Source: Bacteroidia bacterium (GTDB lineage Bacteria > Bacteroidota > Bacteroidia > Chitinophagales > UBA2359). From it: a stretch of 64,000 nt of DNA. The notes under the pieces are model-generated. The model was given only the letters and a program-made list of their open reading frames with translations, was not told the DNA's origin and did not search any database. How positions within the stretch are numbered: the first letter of the stretch is position 1; each line of letters begins with the position of its first letter. The DNA is taken from the NCBI GenBank assembly GCA_030427245.1, contig JAUHXA010000028.1, positions 16,464 through 80,463 on the forward strand, read 5' to 3'. Both the position numbers and the translations under genes were made by a program. Below are positions 52,232 through 60,258 of the stretch, one piece after another.

Positions 52232-53809
52232 ATGACAAAAATACGTTTTACATTCATATTTAGACTGTTAGTAATTGCTTTTTTAATCAGCAATCAAAGC
52301 ATTTCTGCTCAAATTTTTGATCAGGGAAAATCACACACAGCTGGGCTAACTGAAGGTGCAGTGACTTGTGTTCGGTACAATTCTGGAGGCAAAGTAATGG
52401 CGGCAGGTACTGAAAAGGGGAAAATAACGGTTCGGTACTTAGACTATATTCAGACAACCCGAATGCGTACGATTCCTAAAATATTGAGGGGGCATAAAGG
52501 AGCTATTACAGACCTTGCAATTCATAATAGCAATGATTTTCTGGCAAGTACGAGTGAAGATGGTACTTTGAGAATTTGGGACATCAAAGAAAAGAAAGTT
52601 ATTTTTACGGTAGCAGCCAAACCTCGAAGCTCCAATCCAAGTGACAAGCCTCATTTTATTTTTGTGCATTTCAGTGTAATCAGCCCGAACACCTTATTTT
52701 ATGGAAGTTCTGATGGACAGTTGTATCAAACTGACATTTTCAAAGGTGGAGTAATCGCCTCTGCCAATACTCAAAAAGAACATTTGAGTAGTTTTTCGTT
52801 TGGCAAAGAAGACAGAAAAGTGGCAATGGGTAGCTACAATAGTGTGAAAATATTGGACTGGAATACCAAAAAATTAGAACGAGAACTGAAACCTTGTAGG
52901 GCTAATGTCGTGTCGAGTAGTTTCAGCCAAGGAAATCGTTTGTTGGCTTGTATGTGTGAGAATGGTGTACTGGGTATTTGGGAGGTGGCTTCTGGAAAAC
53001 TACTGAAAAACGAAAAAATAAACAATACCAAAGAGAAAACAGAAGTATCTTTTTCTGATGATGGCAAATATTTAGTGATTGGCGGAACGGATTCAAATGG
53101 TGGGAAACCGCAGATATGGGATGTCCCTACGTTGTCTAAGGTAGGAATTTTGGAAGGGCATACAGGTTCGGTATTGAGCCTTGATTTTCGTGGAGATAGC
53201 AAACAAATCATTACTGCAGGTACGGATGCTCAGGTGATGACCTGGAACTATCGGGATATTCATGAGCCAGAATTGACAGAAGAAGAGCCAGAGGTAGAAG
53301 TGGAGGAAGAAGAATCTGTACCTGTCACAACTATTGTGCCTACGAGCCCTATTCCTCCCATTCAAACGCCTCCTTCTACTACAACGGATATAGAGATTCC
53401 TAAAGAAGTGGATTTGGATGAATTGAAGTTGACCTATACGCATCGCAATATCCCCGATTCACTGGGAGAAAGGAAGGTAACAACAGGCAAAAGGAGCTTT
53501 GTAAGGCGAGAACAAATAGAAATTTCTGTTTGGGATTCAGAAAATGTTGATGGTGATACGATTTCTCTTTACTTCAATGGAGAATGGCTGTTGAAAGAAT
53601 ATCCTTTGAGGAAGAAGAAGAAAAAAATCAATGTGGTTGTCAAAAGAAATGCAGACAACTATTTGGTACTATATGCCCACAATGAAGGCGAAAGACCTCC
53701 TAATACAGCTGCATTGCAGATAGACGATGGCGGAAAGATACGAAAGGTGGGTTTGAGTTCGGATATGAAAACCTGCGATGCCTTGAAGTTTGAGTTTTTG
53801 GACGAGTAA
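52232..53809 (+). CDS. Exported WD40-repeat protein
   Basis: The ATG at 52232 is followed by a signal peptide (FRLLVIAFLISNQSISAQ), so the protein is exported; 525 residues. A WD40 propeller of about seven blades spans residues 35-350, for example LRGHKGAITDLAIH with LRIWDIKE, and LEGHTGSVLSLDFRGD with VMTWNYRD. An acidic then Pro/Thr-rich linker (about 352-395) leads to a C-terminal beta-domain that contains FVRREQIEISVWDSENVDGD and LYFNGEWLL, found behind various Bacteroidota propellers. It probably scaffolds protein contacts in the periplasm. No enzymatic domain is seen. Confidence 0.85.
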   Translation: MTKIRFTFIFRLLVIAFLISNQSISAQIFDQGKSHTAGLTEGAVTCVRYNSGGKVMAAGTEKGKITVRYLDYIQTTRMRTIPKILRGHKGAITDLAIHNSNDFLASTSEDGTLRIWDIKEKKVIFTVAAKPRSSNPSDKPHFIFVHFSVISPNTLFYGSSDGQLYQTDIFKGGVIASANTQKEHLSSFSFGKEDRKVAMGSYNSVKILDWNTKKLERELKPCRANVVSSSFSQGNRLLACMCENGVLGIWEVASGKLLKNEKINNTKEKTEVSFSDDGKYLVIGGTDSNGGKPQIWDVPTLSKVGILEGHTGSVLSLDFRGDSKQIITAGTDAQVMTWNYRDIHEPELTEEEPEVEVEEEESVPVTTIVPTSPIPPIQTPPSTTTDIEIPKEVDLDELKLTYTHRNIPDSLGERKVTTGKRSFVRREQIEISVWDSENVDGDTISLYFNGEWLLKEYPLRKKKKKINVVVKRNADNYLVLYAHNEGERPPNTAALQIDDGGKIRKVGLSSDMKTCDALKFEFLDE

Positions 53810-53823
53810 AGTAAAAAACAAAA

Positions 53824-53886
53824 AAGGGCTTGGTCGAAGAAGTATTATGTCGCTTTTTCCATTCACTTCTTCTTAACCAAACCCTT
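53824..53886. terminator. Bidirectional hairpin between convergent genes
   Basis: AAGGGCTTGGTCGAAGAAGT (53824-53843) pairs imperfectly with 53865-53886 (ending CCAAACCCTT). It lies between the WD40 gene stop and the DUF697 gene stop, so it can act on both. Confidence 0.6.
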
Positions 53887-53916
53887 AAAATTATCATCAT
53901 CTCATCTATCTCGCTT

Positions 53917-54504
53917 CTATAGAGAATCCAAAAGCTGATCCGTCATCTGACTGAATTCTTCTTCTGTGATTTCCCCTTTGTCGAGTAGCGTATTGAGGCG
54001 TTTGAGTTCTTCAGTCACCTCATTATTGATTTCATACATCTTGTATTCACCCTTGTTGGATTTTTTTCGAGTTTCTTCTACATAGACTCTACCTTTCTCA
54101 AGCGTCTCATAATAAAAATCTTGGAAAAGGTAGAAATTGAAGTTTTGCATACTACCTCCTTCTTCAAAGTGCTTCACAAAAACTTCTCCAATCGCATAGG
54201 TACTTGCAGCCGAAAAACCCGAGCGTAAAATACCTCCCAACAAAGAACCCGCACCCGGCACAATCTTCACCAAAGAGGCCGCCAACTTAGGCAAAGCTCC
54301 CCCTGCAACAGAGGTCAAAAGTACCTTATCTATAGATTTTTCGTAAGAAACTCTATACACATCACATAGTTCACTGATCATATTAGCCTGTACTACACTC
54401 AACACAGCTACATCTACCAAAGGAATGGGAATCAAACCTACCCCGATAGCAATGTATGTATGTTTTGAAATGATTTTTTGAGCCTGTTCTCTTTTGCCTT
54501 GCAT
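53917..54504 (-). CDS. DUF697-family protein with SHOCT-like C-terminus
   Basis: The 195 residues start with a helical part and a hydrophobic hairpin (YIAIGVGLIPIPLVDVAVLS), then DVYRVSYEKS and two Gly/Ala-rich membrane-like segments (LLTSVAGGALPKLAAS, GAGSLLGGILRSGFSAAS). This is the DUF697 layout, related to inner-membrane proteins of the YcjF type. The last 30 residues (ELKRLNTLLDKGEITEEEF) are a SHOCT-like short helical module. It is probably membrane-associated. The role is unknown, and no GTPase partner gene is adjacent. Confidence 0.78.
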   Translation of the reverse strand: MQGKREQAQKIISKHTYIAIGVGLIPIPLVDVAVLSVVQANMISELCDVYRVSYEKSIDKVLLTSVAGGALPKLAASLVKIVPGAGSLLGGILRSGFSAASTYAIGEVFVKHFEEGGSMQNFNFYLFQDFYYETLEKGRVYVEETRKKSNKGEYKMYEINNEVTEELKRLNTLLDKGEITEEEFSQMTDQLLDSL

Positions 54505-54593
54505 GGTCTAAAAAAATTAAAAATTGCAGTAATAATAAATAAACGACTTCCATGGGAATAACAAAGTATGCACCAAGAAAGTTGCATATAGTT

Positions 54594-57011
54594 TTAATTA
54601 CCCGACCAATAAAACCGCTTCATTTCTGGCGAAAATTCGTTTTCAGCACTGTCTTTGACAGACAGCTTCAAAACGAATGTTTGCACACCCGATTCTTTTA
54701 TTCTGGGTGAAATACTCCAAGCAATCTTATGTGTGCCAATCGAATATTGGCGTTTTGTCAAATCTACAATTCTCTCTCCTTTGATATTGTAAATCGTTGC
54801 CTTCACAAAAAGTGGTTTCTTGATGCTAAACGCAAAGGTAGCAATATCTTCAAAGGGGTTGGGGTAAATAGTATCTATTTTTGCACTGCTGGTCAATGCT
54901 GCATAATCGGAGACATTCGACAAGCGGTTGGGAAACCCGGGAGAACCGCCTCTGAGAAGCGTATAACTGCCTTTTCCTTCCTCCTTTAGTCCATAAGCCC
55001 TATCTTCTACGACTTCTTTAAGCGAAACGGTATCTATCACTGCATAATTTATAGCCGCAGAACCGAATATTCCAATTTGTTTACGAGAAGAATCAAAATC
55101 AAAAGGAGCATGATAGATGCCCTGTTCGGGTTGTTCATCCAACCAAATCACCATAAATTCATCGGGCATCAAAGTCTGGGCAGGCAAATTCCATTTTTGA
55201 GGATTCCGAAAATCATTGGTCATAAAAAGGTCCCCTAACCAAACCGATTTATCACCCCCGTTATAAAGCTCTACCCATGCGTCGTATTCTCCATTAGGAT
55301 CTTTTACCGCCGTTTTGTTTTGAGCCATGAATTCATTGATGAAAATTTTCGGCCCAATACGCATTTGTAAATTTTTAGTTCCCTCTTTCGGAAAACGGCT
55401 GATGAGTCCCGTAGCATCCTCTGCTTCAATGTAGTATTCGATTTGTCGAGCATTGGCTTTGGGCATAAAACTTGCTGCAAAAATATCGTCATTGGCATCT
55501 TTATCATTGTTCTCTCCATCGTCGTACATCGTCAATATTTGCCAACCCGAATTGTCACATTTGTAGTGAAGCGCTACCGTAGGTTGGACTTTCGCTTCAT
55601 CCTCCACATCACACAGTATGGTAAGAGGTTCTGTATTTCGAGGGCGATCAGGTTCGTAATAGGCACCAAAAACGATGGGATTGATATTGACCAAATCCAG
55701 TTGTTCTACTATGCTATTGTAGCGTTTTTCGACATATTCCTTCAATCCATACTTTACATGACCTTCTAAAGCAGCGTCAAAAGAAGTGTTGAATTTTTGG
55801 AGGGTATACCCATAATCCTCTGTTCGATATTGATCGGCAGCCGCCGCAGTTTGAATCATCTTTTTTCGGCAATCAATAGCCGCACCCAAAGAAGCAGGAT
55901 TCGCATACTTTTTTACCAACTTACTCATGTAATACGAAAAACGATTGCGAAAATCAGGTACTTTCAAAATTCGCTCATGTAGAGGAATAAACTTGTCTTT
56001 TGGAGTCCAAGCATACAGGTTTCTCATAGCCCAGTCTTCCGAGAATTCATCTATTCCAAAAGTGTTTTCAAATTGATGTGGAATGTATTCAAACTTGTCG
56101 GTTTTGGGGTTGTGATACAAAAAGTAGTTCCCAATATTGAAGGAATAACCCTCCCAGTTTCCAATAAAAATATCTACGGCTAAGGTTCTCAAAAACATGT
56201 CGACATTAAATACTCTATCAATATTTTCTTGAAATTCTTCTTCCGAACTGATATGCAGTCGATTGACAAAATTCGCTAAATCGCTGTAATCATCCCTTGC
56301 CAGATTATTCTTCAATTGGTAAACCCGTTTGCCATCTTGAGCGATTTTATAACGGTTCGCTTCAACGCCCAAATACCCTAAACTTGCATTGGCTGTTGCC
56401 TCATATAAATTGCCGTTTTTGTTGCCAAAATTATGAGACAAAAAGTTCTCGTCTACGGGTTCTACATTCAGATACAAACCATAGTATGCCCCATTGATAT
56501 ATACTTGCACATGATTGGATCTTGGAACAGCTACCTTCATTTCATGAAACAGGTCGGTGGCCAACTTTGCCCGCATCATAGTCGGATCTTTTTCCTGACC
56601 TGCAAGCCTCAATCGTTTCAAACCTTGAAAAGTGGCGTTTTTGTCGAAGCTATTGAATACTACTTCAAAAGATTTTTTGGTGATACTGCGATTAGAAGAG
56701 TTTCTACCCTTTAGTTTGAAGCCAACATTGCGAACAGTGTCTATTGTCTTTTCTCTGGTGAATATAAAAGTAGCAGGGTATTCTCTATTGCTCGTTAGGT
56801 CTTCAAAAATCAACTCTAAGTCAGTTACAGACATAAATAAGTCAATGCGTGCTAGAGAATTGTCTGCAAAAACAGGACTTTCACCCTCATAAGTATCTTG
56901 TCCACAATTACTAATCTTGTTGAAAATAGGAGAAAGCCAATGTGCAGATATGCTGAATATACTTACTACTATCAATAGACATATTGATGTTTTTAGCGAG
57001 AAATATTTCAT
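54594..57011 (-). CDS. CotH-kinase family protein with lamin-tail and T9SS sorting domains
   Basis: This 805-residue exported protein has a signal sequence (ICLLIVVSIFSISAHW). The CotH kinase-like domain spans about 80-430, with VGFKLKGRNSSNRS, FQGLKRLRLAGQEKDPTMMR, and DIFIGNWEGYSFNIGNYFLY. A beta-rich part with a lamin-tail (LTD) domain follows at about 560-690 (IFINEFMAQNKT, YDAWVELYNGG, VWLGDLFMTND). The final 85 residues are a type A T9SS domain (IYPNPFEDIATFAF, YNIKGERIVDL, GVQTFVLKL). It is therefore surface-targeted, unlike the membrane-anchored CotH at 35258. CotH enzymes phosphorylate secreted proteins; the targets here are unknown. Confidence 0.9.
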   Translation of the reverse strand: MKYFSLKTSICLLIVVSIFSISAHWLSPIFNKISNCGQDTYEGESPVFADNSLARIDLFMSVTDLELIFEDLTSNREYPATFIFTREKTIDTVRNVGFKLKGRNSSNRSITKKSFEVVFNSFDKNATFQGLKRLRLAGQEKDPTMMRAKLATDLFHEMKVAVPRSNHVQVYINGAYYGLYLNVEPVDENFLSHNFGNKNGNLYEATANASLGYLGVEANRYKIAQDGKRVYQLKNNLARDDYSDLANFVNRLHISSEEEFQENIDRVFNVDMFLRTLAVDIFIGNWEGYSFNIGNYFLYHNPKTDKFEYIPHQFENTFGIDEFSEDWAMRNLYAWTPKDKFIPLHERILKVPDFRNRFSYYMSKLVKKYANPASLGAAIDCRKKMIQTAAAADQYRTEDYGYTLQKFNTSFDAALEGHVKYGLKEYVEKRYNSIVEQLDLVNINPIVFGAYYEPDRPRNTEPLTILCDVEDEAKVQPTVALHYKCDNSGWQILTMYDDGENNDKDANDDIFAASFMPKANARQIEYYIEAEDATGLISRFPKEGTKNLQMRIGPKIFINEFMAQNKTAVKDPNGEYDAWVELYNGGDKSVWLGDLFMTNDFRNPQKWNLPAQTLMPDEFMVIWLDEQPEQGIYHAPFDFDSSRKQIGIFGSAAINYAVIDTVSLKEVVEDRAYGLKEEGKGSYTLLRGGSPGFPNRLSNVSDYAALTSSAKIDTIYPNPFEDIATFAFSIKKPLFVKATIYNIKGERIVDLTKRQYSIGTHKIAWSISPRIKESGVQTFVLKLSVKDSAENEFSPEMKRFYWSGN

Positions 57012-57177
57012 TTTTCGGGGTTTATGTAAATTTAAAAACTGAAAACAAGCTTGATTTTGGAATTAGAGTTTGTGGTAAGTCCACCAAAATAAGCATTTTT
57101 TTTGAAATTTGAGAGGGTAGAACTTGCACCTATTAGAATAGTCAGATGCTGTATAAGTGAGACTTATCATCTCTTTC

Positions 57178-57310
57178 CATACTACTGTACAAAATGATTT
57201 TTGAACCATAAAAGTATCAAAAGGGCACAAAAGAGGTAGTTGAATTTCAGTTCTTTACTTTTGTTTTCTTTGTGCCTTTTGTGGTTGAATTAAAAATGTA
57301 TAGTAGTATG
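57178..57310. mobile_element. 133-bp MITE, copy 2, with near-perfect 9-bp target duplication
   Basis: The element is the same length as copy 1 and differs from it at six positions by my count. Ends CATACTACTGTACA and TGTATAGTAGTATG form the terminal inverted repeat. Flanks ATCTCTTTC (57169-57177) and GTCTCTTTC (57311-57319) are a 9-bp target duplication with one mismatch. It sits in the long gene-free gap upstream of the CotH-T9SS gene. Confidence 0.85.
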
Positions 57311-57319
57311 GTCTCTTTC

Positions 57320-57721
57320 TTTACCGTTACTACTATTCAGCATCAAGGCAACATTTTTTTCTGTCTTGAAAAAACGTGTTATAAATCAGGTATTTAGAAA
57401 AAGGTGTAATCTTGATACTAGATAGTAAGGCAAATTAAAATATTAACTTAGTCATTTTCTACCTCCAATTTTCTCATTATTACAATTTAGTATCAAGGCG
57501 GTTTAATCTTTGTTTTTGTTCAAATATTTGTGAATAATTTATACTTATCGATTTTACACACAAGATATTTACAATATGACACACTCTTTTTTGTCATTCT
57601 GTAAGAATCTTGTGAGTTAGGATGACTAAGCTTATTGATAGTCAAAGATTCGCCAAAATCACAACCTTAAAAATGCAGTAATAGAATCAAAAAAAGTATA
57701 GTTCTGGCTAATTATTTATTG
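57320..57721. other. Gene-free AT-rich gap after the MITE
   Basis: No open frame of note, no exact TAnnTTTG box and no convincing hairpin were found here. The stretch from 57360 to 57720 is AT-rich and contains a few near-repeats of TTAGTATCAAGG/TTGATACTAGATAG. It is part of the 1.1-kb region between the CotH-T9SS and GNAT genes. Confidence 0.4.
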
Positions 57722-57763
57722 GAATTTGCCTAACAATTTATGGCCAAATAATAGATTATCATT

Positions 57764-57879
57764 ATCCTACATCCTACATCCTACATCCTACATCCTACAT
57801 CCTACATCCTACATCCTACATCCTACATCTTACATCTTACATCCTACATCTTACATCCTACATCCTACATCCTACATCT
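57764..57879. repeat. Heptanucleotide tandem array (CATCCTA)n
   Basis: About 16 copies of the heptamer CATCCTA run head to tail. Four units carry CATCTTA instead, grouped toward the right half. The array is bracketed by the direct 13-mer GAATTTGCCTAAC at 57722-57734 and 57901-57913. Heptamer arrays of this sort vary in copy number by slippage. Confidence 0.92.
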
Positions 57880-58113
57880 TTCGTCCAAATAGATTGATTT
57901 GAATTTGCCTAACGGTGAGTATTTGCAGAGGGGCTTAAAAAAAATTAGGTAACCAATCAAAATGGAAGATTGGGTTTGGAATAAGTGTTCTGATAAACAA
58001 ATATCCAAAACCTCACTCCCGACCTTTCAATTTTAGTCTGCTTACTTAGCACATATTTTACGCCAAATCTAATAAATTTACAATAACTTGCCCATGAATC
58101 CAGAATAATCCAA

Positions 58114-58593
58114 CTACAACTTCAATGTCCCCAATTCTTTACTGGCCAAATTGTTTTCCCAGAAATAAGAATTGAAAGACCGATACATCTGAAAGCCCAA
58201 CTTCGGATACATTTGATTGGCGACCAGATTTGTTTTTTGAGTTTCGACCAACAAACCTGCGGATCGGGAGTAAACTGCCAACTCCATTGCACGTTCTACT
58301 AGTATGCGTGCAACGCCTTCCCCTCTAAAAGCTACTTTAACATATATATCGTTGATGATCCATGCTCGCCTCATACGCAAGGAGGAATAAAGCGGATACA
58401 ATTGAATGAATCCTGCAATTTCTTTATTTTCTGCTACGGCAATGAAGATTTCAGAATCTTGTTTTTGGAGTCTTTCAGTTAAGAATTGATTTGCTGCCTT
58501 TAGATTAGACGTCATTTTGTATGAAATTCGGTAATCGTCAAACATAGGCACCAATTCATCCAAATGCAGTATACTAGCTTTGAAGATTTGCAT
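58114..58593 (-). CDS. GNAT-family N-acetyltransferase
   Basis: The 159 residues have the GNAT fold pattern. Residues 45-65 hold strands 2-3 (IFIAVAENKEIAGFIQLYPL), and the acetyl-CoA pyrophosphate loop is readable in VAFRGEGVARILVERAME, with the R-G-x-G-x-A motif. The C-terminal end NLVANQMYPKLGFQMYRSF is motif B with the LGF beta bulge. The acceptor could be a small amine or a protein N-terminus. It is a single gene with no informative neighbour. Confidence 0.9.
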   Translation of the reverse strand: MQIFKASILHLDELVPMFDDYRISYKMTSNLKAANQFLTERLQKQDSEIFIAVAENKEIAGFIQLYPLYSSLRMRRAWIINDIYVKVAFRGEGVARILVERAMELAVYSRSAGLLVETQKTNLVANQMYPKLGFQMYRSFNSYFWENNLASKELGTLKL

Positions 58594-58855
58594 AGCGGTT
58601 GATTGTTAAATTAGATTAAAAAAAATAAGAGACAAGGTTCAATTTGCAAAATTGTTCAATATTCACTAATTTATGCTAGGTTTTTGAAAAAAAATAACCT
58701 TCACTCTTCATTCTAAGGTTAAGCTTTCAAAACAACTTAGATCAGTTTTAACCCACTCTCAACAGGTCATTTTTTGAATATGAGATCGTACTTTGTTATC
58801 AAATTTCGATCTTTTAGACATTGTGTATTCATATAATACCCTAAAGTAGATACTT

Positions 58856-60121
58856 ATGAAAAAAATAAAATATAGTATTGTTTGCTTTTTATTAAGTGTC
58901 TTATTCTCTCCCTTCAATGAGAGTAATATCGCACAAAATACACAAAACAACGACAATACCGAGCAACATGTTGGCTTCCGCTTTACTCAAAAAGGGAATT
59001 CCATTAAAATTCCTATCAAGACCTACCACAACCTTATATTGATTCCCTTACGTATCAACAATTCAATGGAAATGAATTTTATATTAGATACAGGGGTGAA
59101 AACGACGATTTTTACAGAGCCTCTACTTGCTGATTTTTTGTCATTCGGGAAAACCCGAAAAATAAAAGTCATAGGTCTGGGTGAAGGAACTGCTATTGAA
59201 GCATCGGTCGCTTCCAACTTGAAAATAACGCTTCCTGGAGGGATTGAAGGGCAGGGTATGAGCATGGTGATCTTACCCGAAAACACCATCTCTTTTTCCT
59301 CCATGTTTGGAGAGCCTGTATATGGCATCATTGGCTACGAAATGTTCAAACAATTTGTCATCGAAATAGATTACTACAACAGTTATATCCGCCTTCACAA
59401 ACCCAGTAAACACAAGCCTCACAAAGCCGCAACCATTATCCCCATCCAAATCGAACGTACCAAACCTTATATCGAAACAACGGTGGTGGCTCAAAATGGC
59501 ACCGAAAAAACAAGATTGTTGATTGATACAGGAGCCAGTCAAGCGGTTTCTTTGTGGCATGGTCAAGTAGAAGTACCTCTAAAAACCATTGACGCTTATT
59601 TGGGACAGGGCTTGAGTGGGAATATTTTTGGAAGATTGGGACGTATCAAAGGATTTCAAATTGGCGAATTTTATTTTGAAGATGTGGTTGCTGCTTATCC
59701 CGAAGAATCTTCTCTAAAAATGGTGAAAAACCCAGGTGATTGGCAGGGAAATTTGGGGGCGGCCATCTTGAAGCGATTTTCAGTCACCTTCGACTATCCC
59801 AAAAGCCGAATCCTGCTCCGAAAAAATGCGAATTACAAAAAGCCTTTTACCTACAATATCAGTGGCATAGAGCTTATCGCACAAGGTCCCAACTACAAAC
59901 AATACCTAATTGAGCATGTTCGTGAAAATTCACCCGCAGCAAAAGCAGGCATAATGAAAGGAGATATATTGCTGTTTATCAATAATTTTACTACGCTCGA
60001 CTCCAATATTGGTGAGGTTTATTCCCGCCTCAACCGCAAACCCGGAAAAAAAGTCTGCTTGAAAATCTTTAGGGAAGGAGAAACCTTAAAAAAGTGTATG
60101 AAGATAACAGAGCAATTGTGA
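58856..60121 (+). CDS. Double retropepsin-like aspartic protease with PDZ domain
   Basis: The 421-residue protein opens with a signal peptide (IVCFLLSVLFSPFNE). Two retropepsin-like lobes follow, with DTG triads at Asp78-Gly80 (FILDTGVKTT) and Asp224-Gly226 (LLIDTGASQA). The flap and hydrophobic strand partners GIIGYEMFKQF and NLGAAILKRFSVTF resemble the ends of each lobe. A PDZ domain lies at about 335-415 (ENSPAAKAGIMKGDILLFINN). Eukaryotic-type aspartic proteases use two such lobes in one chain. It probably acts in the periplasm. The first lobe lacks a clear serine or threonine after DTG-V, so activity is uncertain. Confidence 0.82.
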   Translation: MKKIKYSIVCFLLSVLFSPFNESNIAQNTQNNDNTEQHVGFRFTQKGNSIKIPIKTYHNLILIPLRINNSMEMNFILDTGVKTTIFTEPLLADFLSFGKTRKIKVIGLGEGTAIEASVASNLKITLPGGIEGQGMSMVILPENTISFSSMFGEPVYGIIGYEMFKQFVIEIDYYNSYIRLHKPSKHKPHKAATIIPIQIERTKPYIETTVVAQNGTEKTRLLIDTGASQAVSLWHGQVEVPLKTIDAYLGQGLSGNIFGRLGRIKGFQIGEFYFEDVVAAYPEESSLKMVKNPGDWQGNLGAAILKRFSVTFDYPKSRILLRKNANYKKPFTYNISGIELIAQGPNYKQYLIEHVRENSPAAKAGIMKGDILLFINNFTTLDSNIGEVYSRLNRKPGKKVCLKIFREGETLKKCMKITEQL

Positions 60122-60258
60122 GTAGGGAAGTGAGATTTGGGATTTTTTGTTGAGAACGGTTCAATTTTTGTATGGTCTAATGAACCACCATTGCAGAAAT
60201 CCATCTTCAAATATCGTCAATCAAGCATCTTAAATTCTTCACCAAGAAAACGACCATT

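Noticed and set aside
57764..57879. CRISPR array or promoter repeat
   Set aside because: A pure 7-bp tandem repeat with no spacers; best explained by slippage.
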